Shown here piece after piece: positions 24,932-36,322 of a DNA stretch of 64,000 nucleotides. Each line of letters starts with the position of its first letter. The first letter of the stretch is position 1. The notes beneath the pieces are model-generated. The model worked only from the letters and a program-made list of their open reading frames with translations, ran no database searches and had not been told where the DNA came from. Source of the stretch: Chenopodium formosanum (Eukaryota; Streptophyta; Magnoliopsida; Caryophyllales; Amaranthaceae); the NCBI GenBank assembly GCA_024500155.1, contig CM044874.1, forward strand, positions 70,479,795-70,543,794, read 5' to 3'. Position numbers and translations under genes: made by a program.

Positions 24932-25489
24932 TAGCTATGATTATGGTTACATACCTTGCATAGTAGAATTAGCACATATAAAACCATCATTAGCAAGGCT
25001 AATATTTGAAGGCATAGGAAAATCTTCCGGTGAAATACCAAATTCAGTACCAACCAACTCAACTCGAACACTCATTTGAGCTAAATCCCCGGCAGTCTCT
25101 ACCGCGGTCTTTAAGTCCATTGTAGGGTAGCCAGTAAACACGGTGCCATTGGAAACATTAGCAGGTAAAGGTGAGCCATCAAGAAGCACAGCATTAGAGG
25201 CAGACACTAAAAGTTCACGGTGTCGAAACCCTACAAAAGCTCTCCATGACTTCAACTCTTGTAAGCCATTGTTTTGGATATAAAGCGTTGATTGGAACTT
25301 ATATGGTTGGTCTGTTGGGTCCAAGGCCGTGATGTTCGGGGGGAGTTGCTCACCTCGGGTGTAGGTGTACTGTAAAAATATGCCATTACATGAGGAAGTA
25401 ACGTTTTGAGTTTGGGAAATAATTGATGTAGAAAGAAAGAATAGACAATATAGTAGGGTAAACAAAATAAGTGTTAATGTTTTTTTCAT

Positions 25490-26283
25490 GTTTAATTAGT
25501 TTGAATGGAAGAGAGTTAATTAAGGAGATTTAGGAGTATAATAGAATGAAGCTATGTTTGCTTGTAAGAAAGAAATTAGGAGTGTTACATATGCATGAAA
25601 AAGATATACAAGTATATGAAGTAGTGATAAATGAGAACTTGACGAGAATTGGTCTGTCGTACGTGTTGATTAAGTCTTAAGGTTATAATAATTACACTAT
25701 CTAATGCATGCATTCGTACTAGTTGAATAGAAATAAGGTTTAGTGGGCAAGTTTTGTTTATGCATTATTGCTTGTAATGCATAAAATATGTTTATACATA
25801 ATACATTGTATTAAGGTTTTAAACCGGTAAAATCTGTTTAGGGTAAATATTCAGTTCAGTTTAGGTTCAGTTCGGTTCAGTTCAGTTCAGTTCAGTTCAA
25901 TTCAGAACAGGTCCTTAGTTATGAGTTTATATTTCAAACAAGTTATTAATCTTAAATATATATTTAGAATTTTAGATAGATAGACTTATTAATTGATTAA
26001 GTACAATCAGCAAACACCTATATATATAGAGTTCTTTTTTAATTGAGATTTACATGGTACATCTTTTCATGACAATAATATGTACCTATGATTTTATTTC
26101 AGTTTCATAGCTATTAAAATCTTGACATTCCTAAAATAAGAAGATTTAATTTCAGTCTCACAGCTAGCAAAATCTTGACATTCCTAAATTAAGAAGATTA
26201 ATCAGGCTATAAATTGAACCCTAAATGAACACACAATAATCAACTCAATAATTTAATTAATTAAATAATACTCCGTCAAAGCA
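25490..26283. other. intergenic region between divergent genes
   Basis: This stretch separates the COBRA-like gene and the small peptide gene and must hold both promoters. A gttcagttcag repeat occupies about 25845-25905, and an imperfect duplication containing tcttgacattcctaaa lies at 26110-26190. No ORF was recognised. Confidence 0.45.
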
Positions 26284-26913
26284 ATGGAAGCAATTGGCAG
26301 ATCAAGAATCACCATTTTGGCTTTTTTCATCCTTTTTTCTCTCCTTGTTGTGGCACATTGTAAGTTTTGAAATGGTTATGCTTTTGTAAACCTCATAAAC
26401 AGTTAATATTTGTGCGTTTATTATTTTTGTGCTCCCTTTCTTTATAGAAGATTGTATAATTAATTTAAATTGGTTTTATTTGTTATTGTACATGTATTTA
26501 GGTAATGTTAATGACAAGGAAAGCAATGGAATAGTTAATGATGCAGAAAAGGGAGAGGGAAGCAGCAAAATTAATATATCTAATTGATATATTAATATAT
26601 CTAATTGCAAGCCAACAATAATCTTTGGTAGACAAAATAATGTTTTAACTATTAGCCAGATTTTGCTAACATATAGTTTTCTCTCTCTAAAGAGAGCTTC
26701 TCTCTCTAGGAATCTAGAGCTCCTTCAACCTTCATCACCGAATTCAATTCCACCTTCCCCAATTTCAGCAATTAAAGTAAGCTTTTTCAATCAAGTTCAG
26801 GGGTTTTGTAGGCCCAAGTTCTACAGTAGTTTTTTAATTTTTTTTCTCTGTTCGGTACTCCTAGTCTTACGGTTTCGATTTCCCTAATTTCATATTTCCC
26901 CTTTTCAATTAAA

Positions 26914-28417
26914 ATGATGGAATTCCAATTTCCCGACACCTCAAGTCAGAATTCATCTGATTATAAACCCCAAAACTCCGAATTCCACCTTCATCTAGCC
27001 CTCGGACGATTCGTTGACTATCGTCAGTTTTCAGAGCATCGAATCCAAGACTGGGTATCAAACCAGTGGATTAAATTTGGGGAAATAAAGGTCCAGAAGT
27101 TGAAAAAAAAATTCTTGTTTCTCTGTGCAGATGCCCGTGACAGAGACGCTATTTTAGAGCAGGGCTCCATGGCATACCAAGCTGCTCTTCTGGTCTTCAA
27201 GCCTTGGACCCCAGGTGACTCAATAAGTGACATACGTATTGACGAGGCTGCTATATGGGTACATCTTGACGAGGTACCTCTGAACTTATGCGAATTCAAT
27301 CTTGTTAAACCACTGCTTTCTTCGGCTGGGAACATCTTGTGTACTGACATACCCCTTCAAGGTTCAATTAGATGCTCGATTAGAGTAAAACTCCAAATTC
27401 GTGTGTTTGAACCGTTATTGCCAGGCTTTTTCTTAGACCTTGGAAACTCTGAATTTAAATGGATTCATATCAAATATGAAAATTTGTTTGTTTTGTGCTC
27501 AAGGTGCAATAGAGTTGGTCATAAGAAGAATGCTTGTTTTTTGCCTCCTTATATGCCTGCATCTTTTATGGCTGAACAGAATGGGGTGTGTAAGTCAGAT
27601 GTTGATCTCGACCATAATCTGTCCAATTCGAACATAGGCCTGAGAAGAACTGAAAAATTCAGGACAACTAGAGTGAATCTACAAAGTTCTCTTAAACCCA
27701 TCATCCCACCCCAACCTCGGAGACGCCAACTAAATAAAAGGCCCCTTATGTTTGCTACTCCTGGCAAAAAAGCAAAAATTGCACTCTGATTCAACACATA
27801 TTAACCTTGCCCCTAAAGATCCTAGCCACACACCAACCCAATCTACTTTTTCCAGTGCTAATATACCCCAACCCAATCCAATAACAAACCATCAGAATGG
27901 GAAGAAAAAGATTCACAAAATAATACCCAATTTCCTTTATAAGTCTACCTTTCACTCCTCACCCATCAGCAATTTTCCTCCAGTGGCTCGATCTCCTTTG
28001 TTCTTTGGGATAAAATATTCCAACTTTGTTAATGGACCCTTCTCCTCACCAAAAACATATCCCCTCAAACAACCAAAACCTCCTCCCAAACAGTCAGCGA
28101 CTAATTCTCCATCTCCGGAGCGCGGGTCAGCGAAACAGAGGCGTCCGATAAAAAAGTTTCAGTCATCACGTTTGAATGGAAAAGGCCGTGGAAATTTCAG
28201 TATTTGGGATAGGAACAAATGTCCTGCAAAAAGAAGGAGCTCTACAATTGAACCACCAGCACTTACTCTTCTAGTTTTTCGGGCTTCTCATCAACAGGGT
28301 TGCTTCCCTTGTCTTCTTCCTTGCAAGAAACGCAAAGGTTCTCTAGCTTTAGATTCTCAGAATTCTTCTTTTGTGGGGTTGGTGGCCTCCCCTAAAGCGC
28401 CACCCGGTTATCCATGA
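26914..28417 (+). pseudogene. LINE ORF1: RNA-binding protein with zinc knuckle
   Basis: The N-terminal half (291 codons) carries the domain usual in plant L1 ORF1 (DUF4283-like) and a CCHC knuckle, CSRCNRVGHKKNAC, near 27495-27540. The second, Pro/Ser/Lys-rich half continues in another frame from about 27770, where a run of six A suggests a one-base slip. Its stop (TGA, 28415-28417) overlaps the ORF2 start (ATG, 28414-28416) as ATGA. Product: an RNA chaperone of the L1 particle. Confidence 0.78.
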
Positions 28418-31400
28418 AGATTATGGCATGGAATTGTAGGGGGTTAGGACAAGCGGACTCCCCTAAAATTCCTTATGTGTGCTCTTTAGTCCGCACTTTT
28501 GGTGTAGATATCGGGTTTCTTATGGAAACTATGCTTCCTGTTCCTAGTGTAGTACAGAAATTAGCCTCCCTACCTATTTTGGGCAGTTGTGGTATGGATG
28601 CTATAGGATTTAGTGGCGGGTTGGTTGTCTTTTGGTTTGCTCCGATTCGTTTAGAGCCTGTTTATATTTCCTCAAACGTTGTACTCTGTAAATTGCTTTT
28701 GGATAATGATACAAAATATGTAGTGTTTGTGTATGGTTCGCCGCACATAGTAGATAGATTAGCAGTTTGGCACACAATCTCTGAGATTCTTGATTCTCTC
28801 CCTAGTGTACTGTTGATAGGGGATTTCAATCAAGTCGAATTTGTTTCTGATAAAATTGGGGGTAGGGATTTAATCCCTGGTAGACTGGATTTTATTAATT
28901 GGCGTTTAGAGATGGATTTGGTTGGTATTCCTTTTACTGGACCACGTTTTACTTGGACTAATAATAGAATGGATTCAGATTCTATTTTTGAGCGTTTGGA
29001 TAAAGCTTATGCTTCTCGTTCTTGGATCGAAACCCATCCTCATGCCAAGGTTGTCCATCAACCTATACTCCTCTCGGACCATGCAGCCATTATTTTATCG
29101 GATTCCGAATCAAGCAGTATTGGTGCTAAGCCTTATAAAGTGGAAAACTGGTGTTTAAAGGCACAGGATATTTTTACGTTTGTTCAGGCAACAATGGCAC
29201 AATTTTTTGCTGGTTCTCCCATGTTTACCTTATCTCAACGTCTTTCAGTGATCAGGGACTTTTTGAAGAATTGGTGTGTTTCCCATCGTAAAGCTTGGGG
29301 CATTAATTGGAAAAGCTTGGGGCATTAATTGGAAAAGTCTAGCTATGGCTGTCGATCAGGTTGCATCGAATTTAAATTCTCCTGTTTCTAGATGCCTTTT
29401 TCTTACTACCAGAGAAGAAAAAGTTGCGGAAGCTCAAGCAGCCTTTCTCTACTGGCGTCAGCGAGCAAAGGTTAAATGGGATGCAATGGGAGATTCTCAT
29501 TCACGATTGTTGTTCTCTTCGGTGCAGTCTCGACATCGTCGAAATGTGATTCACAGTCTCCAAAATAATGAGGGTAAGGGATTCGGTCTTTAATTCTTTC
29601 CTTTTACAAGGATCTTTACTCTGGTGGTTCTTCTTCGGTTGCTCTCGACTCTCCTTGGTGGGATGATCTTGATCTCCCTTGCCTTTCTTTAGAACAACAA
29701 CAACAATCATTACTTCCTTTTTCTCAGCTGGAGGTCAGAAGGCAATATTTAGTATTGATGATAACAAATCTCCTGGTCCTGACGGGTTTTCCTCTGCTTT
29801 TTTCAAGACTCATTGGTCGGAGGTTGGTCACTTTGTTGTTTCGGCGGTTCAATACTTCTTCGCCCATGGCCATATGCTTAAAGAGTGGAATCGCACTTTT
29901 CTGGTATTGCTTCCCAAGATTGAATGCCCGGAAATGGTGTCTCAATTTCGTCCTATAGGGTTGTGTAACGTGCTTTATAAGTGCATTGCCAAATGTCTTA
30001 CCAATCGCCTTCGATTAATTCTCCCTTCCTTGATTTCTGGGTTTTAGAATGTCTTTGTTCCAGGTAGACTATTATCTGATAATGCATTGATGGCTCATGA
30101 GGTTCTTTCGTTCATAAATGCTTCTAAAGCCCGTAAGCGTTTTTATGCTGCGTTAAAATTGGATATGAACAAGGCTTATGATAGAGTCGGGTGGGACTTT
30201 TTGTTTAAGGTGTTACAGACCTTTGGTTTTCCACCATACTGGATTCACATCATTCGCCAGTGTGTGTCAACGGTCTCCTATCAGGTATTAGTCAACGGTG
30301 ACCCTTCACCGCCTTTTTATCCCCAATGCGGCCTCCGTCAAGGGGATCCTTTATCCTCCTACTTGTTCGTTCTTTGTATGGAAGTTCTCTCTGCTATGCT
30401 TCGTAGGGCGGAGGATCAATCTCTTTTTCAAGGTATTCGAATTTCTAGAGGGGCACCGTCCATTTCTCATCTTTTTTTTGCGGACGATTCTCTGTTGTTC
30501 TTCCAAGTCTCTCCTGATGCTTGTGATCATGTGCTTAGCATTCTGTCTGATTTTTGTAATATGTCGGGCTAAATGATCAACTTGCAGAAGTCATTTGTCA
30601 AGTTCAACCCGAATACTCCCCCTGATTATCGTGATTATTTAGCTGGCTGCCTTAAGTTACAAAGCAAGGAGTCTTTTGGGTCTTATCTGGGTTTGCCGGT
30701 TGATTTAGGACGACGTAAGATTCCCGAGTTTCTGTTTATGGTTGATAAAATCTCTCAGCGTCTTGCAGACTTGGGTTCAGCTCACCTTTCCGCTGCGGCC
30801 AAGTTGGTTATCATTAATTCGGTCTTGGTGGCTTCTTTTAATCACATTCTGTCTGTTTTTAAAGTGCCAGCTTCGATCTGCCGCACCATTGATAGTATGT
30901 TGGCTAGGTTTTGGTGGCGGTCCTCTGAGCCATCGCGAGGAATGGCTTTTCGTTCTGCCTCGTTGTTGCATCTTCCTAAGGGTATGGGAGGATTAGGTCT
31001 TCGTAGCATCGAGCACTTTAACTCTGCTTTATTAGATCGCCAGTGTTGGCGCCTTCGACAACATCCCCAACTGCTTGTTTCCAAGCTTTTGTCTGCAAAG
31101 TATCCCTCCCTCTTGGCTTTGCCTCCAGCTAGGACTGTTTGTAGATCTTGGGGAAGTAAGGGTTTGGCTTTAGGAATGCAGACGGTAGTCAAGGGTGTTG
31201 CTTGGAAAGTTGGCACGGGTTCTAAGGTGCGTATTTTGGAGGATGACTGGGCCCCGGGGGGGCATGTTCAGTTTAAGTCTGGTGTTAGTGGGTCGGATGT
31301 CCCGACTCATGTTTCTTCTATTATTAATCCGCGTTCTTACGCGTGGGAACCTTCATTGGTTCACAGGTTTTTTGATCCACCTTCGGCGTCCCGTATTTTA

Positions 31401-32501
31401 TCAGCGGAACGCCCTCAGCAGCTCATGGATGATTTTGTCTATTGGAAGTTTACGCAGGATGGCAGCATCTCCACTAAGTCTGCCTACACATTGCTTGTCC
31501 GTCTCTCGATGGAAAATATTGTCAGTCAGCCTACTTCGGACGCCTGGTGGAAAAAGTTGTGAGGAATGCCTATTCTTCCAAAACTAAAGGTGTTTTGTTG
31601 GAAGATTCTCCATAACGCCATGCCTCTTTTAGCTACCTTGTATTCGAGAGGTGTTCCGGTCAATCCCATTTGTGTTTTCTGTAGGGAAGCTCCTGAATCG
31701 ACTTCTCATCTTTTTCGGGATTGTTCGTTTGTTCGACACCTTCTTACCTGCAGATTCCCATCCTGGGATGGCACTTCCTTATCTGGGCGGCCTTTTGAAT
31801 TATGGTTCTCGGATTTGATTACAGAGTTCAGACTTCTTAAGCAGTGGAGGGGTTTACGCTCTTTCTTATGCCTCTTATGGGCTATTTGGTTGTCGCGGAA
31901 TCAATTCATCTTTAGGCATGCGCTTTATTCTCCTACCACCATCTTTGCTATAGCAGATGAGTGGGTTTCTCGTGGCGATCAGGCTGGTCTGTTTTCTATT
32001 CAGTTGTTTTCTGATCATCAAGGTCGGGTTCACTCTACTGTGCCTCGTTCTATTACTTGTCTTCGAGGTATTTCGACTGACCCTGTACAGGTTTGCCTGA
32101 TTTTGGATGGAGCATGGACTGCTGCAGATTGTTCGGCGGGAGCAGGATGGATTTTCCGTAGAATGGATTCAGATGAGATTTTAGGAGGTGGTTCCAGGGC
32201 TTGTCGTGTTGCGTCCGCTCTCCAGGCTGAGCTTCAGGCTTGTTTATGGGGCATTCAGGCAGCTATTCACAGAGGGTTTCATAGTCTTTTTATTTACACG
32301 GATAGTGCAGTTATGGTTTCACTACTTCATCATGATCGTCCAGCTGATGTTTCTTGTTTATGGTTGCTGAGTGACGTTCGTCGGCTTCTTGAGGGTCTTT
32401 CGGTTTGCAGGATATCTAAAGTGCCTCGGGACTGGGTTACACCATCCCATTGGCTAGCCAGACGGGCTTGTGAGCGTAGGATTCTGTTTTGGTCCTTTTG
32501 A
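28414..32501 (+). pseudogene. LINE ORF2: endonuclease, reverse transcriptase and RNase H
   Basis: Order of domains: apurinic-type endonuclease (MAWNCRGLG, GDFNQVEF, LSDHAAI), reverse transcriptase (KSPGPDGFSS, GLRQGDPLS, FFADDSLLF), zinc-binding C-terminal region (CWKILHNAMPLL, CVFCREAPEST) and RNase H (LDGAW, QAELQA, YTDSAV). Lesions: a 22-bp tandem duplication at 29291-29334 shifts the frame; a second shift lies near 29575 and a third near 29740; stops occur at 30045 (TAG), 30570 (TAA) and 31560 (TGA). The three stops each lie one C-to-T (or G-to-A) step from the conserved Gln, Gln and Trp codons. Catalytic residues of the reverse transcriptase are still readable. Confidence 0.9.
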
Positions 32502-32543
32502 TTTATGTGTGTTTGTTGTTTTTAGTTTGTTAGTTACTATTGT

Positions 32544-32590
<47 letters not shown>

Positions 32591-32758
32591 CAAGCCAACA
32601 GCCTGTGCTTCAAGACGTGGCACTTGCTATTGTTGTATTGTTGGGGCATGCTATTATTCATCTGCGGCATGTTGTTCTCATTGTAAATGTTAAGGATTGA
32701 ACCAATACAAAAGTCTTTTTTTTTTTTTTTTTTTTTGAATTTTCCCTTTTATTTATTA

Positions 32759-32842
32759 CTCCCTCTGTCCCTTAATATAAAATCTTTTTCTCTTTATTAT
32801 GTGAATGCTAGAAAGAGGTTTTATATTAAGGGAAAGAAGGAA
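32759..32842. repeat. short Stowaway-like hairpin MITE
   Basis: Flanked by TA on both sides, this 84-base unit begins ctccctctgtcccttaatat and ends in the inverted copy atattaagggaaagaagga. It would fold into one hairpin. It lies just after the end of the interrupted peptide gene. Confidence 0.7.
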
Positions 32843-34018
32843 TACTGTAAAATATTTAGTGTGTATTGCATGCCTCCAGTTGTGAATGCTAAACTTGTTT
32901 GATACACAAGAGATGTCACTTGTAACCACCAGCACATAGTTAGATCCAAATGTCACCTCCTTTTCTCTCTTCTTTCTCCTCCCTTCTCTCTGTTTTAGCT
33001 TTTTGACCGTTTAGGTCGAAAATAGTATTATATATAACTGAATTAAATCAAAGAAAAAGGGATGACACTAGTCTAATTTAATTTGATAAAATTTCTTTAT
33101 TTTTTCATATTCAAGTGGGGTTAAGGGATCCTACTTAATACATATGCATCTGCCACTGCAAACCACGTACGTGAGGGATGAGCAAAAAAAATAAAAATTG
33201 ACTACCCTAAAAGAGAATTAGAACCCTTTAGGAACCACGTGTTTCTAAATCGAAACCTGGAGAGGAGGTTTCGATGGAACCATCTAGGTACCTTGTAACT
33301 TGATGAAAGATACAGAGTATCATTTAAATTCAAATTATACACCAATTCATGCATAACTTAAAAAAAATAACAATTATAAATATATGTATTAAAATCATTA
33401 AAGAACTACTTTTGGTTTGTTGCATACGCAAGCTGTAAACGTTATAAATTTATGACCATCTAGATTGTTTCAAAAATCATATTGCAAAAAGTATATTAAA
33501 AACAGTTTTTGATTCTCATATTCCAGGAACTTGTTCAACATGTTCCAGTTTGAGAAACCTATTGCAATAATAGGTTTTACTGGTTCCAGAAATTTAAACA
33601 GAGTACCCTTGGATTGATAATCATCGTGGGTTAAACTATAGTTGTAAATTCATGACTCAATCTGATGATCCAACACAACCCGAACTCAACCCGATTTGAC
33701 TCATTTTCATGTTGTATAAAGCTAGTACTCCAGTACTCCCTCCGTCCCAGAATACTTCGGATATAAGTGGGTCCATTAAAATCATTTGTTCGAGATAATA
33801 TGAAATGTGCCTGGGAAATCCGAACAAGAAGGATAAGAGTTTGGTCCACAAACAAAATTAAGGAGCTTCCATACTAAAACCAATTGGTTATAGTAGAAGT
33901 AACTCCTCAACTTTATAAAGTGGAACAATCTCTCCTCTTTCTCCAATGTGGATACTCACAGGTGGGTTACAATGGGTTTCAATAGTTTATTGTGTAAAAG
34001 ATTCTCTTTTGACAAATA
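32843..34018. other. intergenic AT-rich region
   Basis: No gene seen. A Stowaway-type end (tactccctccgtcccagaat) occurs at about 33733-33752 without an obvious partner. Two short minus-strand ORFs at 33631-33855 overlap it and look like chance. Confidence 0.4.
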
Positions 34019-36003
34019 CTTCCTCCGTTAACAGTTATCTGCAACAAAGCGGCTATGCGCGGACTCATAAGCAAAACTTTTAAACCATGATTATTGAAAA
34101 ATAAGGCTATGTGGTTAAGTATAATCCTACCTCAAAAAAAAAAAAAAAAAAAAAAAACAATTAAACAAAGATCAGAACCACCGAAACCCAAACCCACTAA
34201 ACCCAGAACCACCATCAAAACCACCGGAAACAACCAAACCCACCGAAACCCAGAACCGAAAACCACCAAACTCAGAACCAAAAACCACCACCAAATCCAC
34301 CGAAACCCAACCACCAACCCAGCAAAAATCACCACGAACCAAAACCCAACCACTAACCTAGCCAAAATCACCATAAACCAAATCCCAACGGACCACCACC
34401 ACGAAGAACCACCACAAACCAAAACCACCACGAACCAAAACCACTAGAAACCACCACGAATCACTGAAAAACAAAACCACCAAGAAACCCCTATACCAAC
34501 CACCAAGAAACCCCAAAACATCACCAAAACCCACCGAAAATCACCACGAATCAATTACCCACCCACGAAACCAATACCCAACCACGAACCACCTCCACAA
34601 TTCTGCAAATCCACCCAAAAGCCATCAATTCCAACCACAAATCAAGCAAACCACCCACAAATTACTAGATCTAAAACCCACTAGAAGGATGGATTGGAAT
34701 TTGAAGAGAGATGAGAGATGAAGAGGAGAGAGAAAGATAATGGGAGATGATTAATCTGATTATTAGAGTTTGAAGGGTTAGATAATTAATTTAGATTAAG
34801 GTTATAATGTTTTGTAGTATTATGTGTTAATAATTTTTAAGTGGGGGTATTTTGGTCAATTTAACAAAAAAAGTTACTAAAATAAGAAAGAAATTAGTTT
34901 GTTGCACATAATTGTTAGCACTCTTTTTGGGTAAATGTTGCAGATAGGGGTGTCAATTCGGTTAAACAGTTCAGGTTTGAGTTGGGTTTATCAGTTTCGG
35001 GTTATAACGGGTCGGTTTGGGTCGGTTTTGAAAATTATCGGGTCAGTTCGGTTTGGTTTTTTTAATAGCAGTTTCTATTCGGATCGGGTCCTTATCGGGT
35101 CGGGTTCTAGTCGGTTCGGGTCATAATCAATTTGGGTTGAACTGGGTCGGTTTGAAAACGGGTTTAGCCCATTTAATGTGGGTTTCGGTTAAAAACAGTT
35201 CGGGTGTTAATCAGGACGGGTCGTAATTGGTTCGGGTCATTATCAGTTTGGGTTTAACTGGGTCGGTTCGAAAATGGGTTTCGGTTCAAAATAGATCGGG
35301 TGAAATCGGGTCCAACCATTATCGTTTCGGTTATAATCGGTTTAGATTGAACTTGGTTGGTTTGAAAACGAGTTTACCCAATTTGAAACGGGTTTCTAAT
35401 CAAATCATATCGGGTTAAAATTGAGTCGGATGATTATCGAGTCGAATTAGTCATATAATGGGTAGGAACGAGTCATGTTATAATCAAGTCAAGTCATAAA
35501 TAAGTTGGGTTTATCGAGTAGTGGGTTGAAACAGATTAGATCATAAACATATTGGGTAACAGGTTGTAAATGACTCAGTCATAACGGGTTACGGGTTTTA
35601 AACGGTTTGGTCATAACGGGCTACGGGTCGTAAACGGTTCGGTCACAACGGGTCGTAACGGGTTGGAACGATTTAGGTTTATCGGATTTTTATCGGGTTT
35701 TAACGGTTTTCGGTTGAAAACGGGTCGGGTTACTATCGGGTTTAAACGTAATCAGTTTAGGTTGCTTTCAGTTTCGGGTTGTAACGGTTTGGCTTGATAA
35801 CGGGTTGGGTTAGTAACGGTTTGCACAAATTCGATTTAGTTCAGTTTCGATTTGGAAAAAATTGGGTCGGGTCAGTTTTCGGTTTCCAAAAAAGGGGTTT
35901 TAAACAGTTCAGTTCCTTTTCGGATCGATTCGAAACGGTCGGGTTTAACGGTTCGGGTCAGAAACTGACAGCTCTAGTTGCAGATAACTATTAATAAATG
36001 TAG
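34019..36003. mobile_element. long MITE with CCACC-rich interior and TA target duplication
   Basis: The left end reads cttcctccgttaacagttat then ctgcaaca. The right end is the inverted counterpart, tgttgcagataactatta, decaying to ag at 36003, with TA on both sides (34017-34018, 36004-36005). The interior (34165-34680) is a degenerate repeat of the ccaccacgaaacc kind, followed by a gagagagaa stretch and AT-rich DNA. A related element lies at about 47600-48560. Non-autonomous; the ends fit the Stowaway group, though the size is large for it. A hAT element is inserted in the right terminal repeat. Confidence 0.65.
34945..35976 (+). mobile_element. hAT-like element with GGTTCGGGTCA repeats
   Basis: Terminal inverted repeats TAGGGGTGTCA (34945) and TGACAGCTCTA (35976) are flanked by the 8-bp direct repeat GTTGCAGA at 34937-34944 and 35977-35984, as expected for hAT transposition. 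The 1.03-kb interior is a dense array of degenerate short units such as ggttcgggtca, aacgggtcgg and ttatcgggt, with no transposase ORF. Confidence 0.88.
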
Positions 36004-36322
36004 TATTCTAGGACGAACAAAAATAAAAACTGTTTTTAAGTAATTTGGGGGCGGAGGAAAAATGTTTTTACACTATTTGCAAATAGTTTTCTTTAGCACG
36101 ATCCGAAATTTAACCCCAAACCCAACTTATTGACTCAAATTGACAAATCTTCTTGAATTCGATTGCATTGAGTAGCAAAATAAGCCATTATCTAATGAGA
36201 AAGAAAAAGGATACCTTCAAAGTTCAAACTTCTTCAAGTAGAATATGAAAATGTGCTCCTAGCCTCCTAGTAGTTGTTTTCCCCTTACCTGCTCCGAAGG
36301 AAGAAAGTAAAAAATTGCGAAA

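Larger units (their letters stand above)
21862..25489 (-). pseudogene. COBRA-like GPI-anchored protein gene (COBL7/8/10 type) with one frameshift
   Basis: COBRA-like proteins sit on the outer plasma membrane through a GPI anchor and organise cellulose deposition. Exons on the minus strand: 25489-24955 and 23290-21862, with a 1.66-kb GT-AG intron, the two-exon layout of the long COBL subgroup. Exon 1 encodes a signal peptide (ILFTLLYCLFFLST) and the extra N-terminal domain of that subgroup. Exon 2 contains the COBRA domain, with the SWQVVCNKTRSSTRPPKCCVSF region and the CACGC cysteine motif, many N-glycosylation sites, and a hydrophobic C-terminus (LFITLVLMFFLH) typical of GPI attachment. Near 22750, just after IFNPPQNW, the frame shifts by one base; downstream sequence continues normally with INGTFNQDYKCGNP. 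Ignoring the shift, the protein is about 655 residues, the normal size. A recent inactivation or an assembly error would look the same. Confidence 0.87.
26618..32585 (+). mobile_element. full-length-sized L1-type LINE with 15-bp target duplication and poly(A)
   Basis: A 15-base direct repeat (aattgcaagccaaca) at 26603-26617 and 32586-32600 brackets a 5.97-kb insertion ending in about 40 A. This is the signature of target-primed reverse transcription. The element has a 5' UTR, ORF1, and ORF2 with endonuclease, reverse transcriptase and RNase H, the layout of plant L1 elements. The near-identical target duplications and intact tail point to a fairly recent event, yet the coding regions already hold several stops. 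Confidence 0.95.
26284..32693 (+). pseudogene. small secreted cysteine-rich peptide gene, split by a LINE
   Basis: Exon 1 (26284-26359) encodes a signal peptide (MEAIGRSRITILAFFILFSL then a short hydrophobic end). After a GT-AG intron, exon 2 (from 26502) encodes an acidic propeptide-like stretch. In-frame cysteine-rich sequence resumes after the LINE at 32601 and ends with TAA at 32691-32693. Counting one copy of the target duplication, the mature part would have ten Cys, including a C-x-C-C cluster followed by C-Y and later C-C, C and C-x-C. The precursor would be about 87 residues. Two lesions: an imperfect 21-bp duplication just upstream brings an in-frame TGA at 26585-26587, and the L1 element is inserted at 26618. 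The Cys layout is reminiscent of ESF1/MEG-type reproductive peptides, but that assignment is tentative. Confidence 0.7.

Noticed and set aside
34132..34431. Val/Trp/Gly-rich minus-strand ORF and Pro/Thr/Asn-rich plus-strand ORF
   Set aside because: Both come from the CCACC-rich interior of a MITE and an A tract; no start context or domain.
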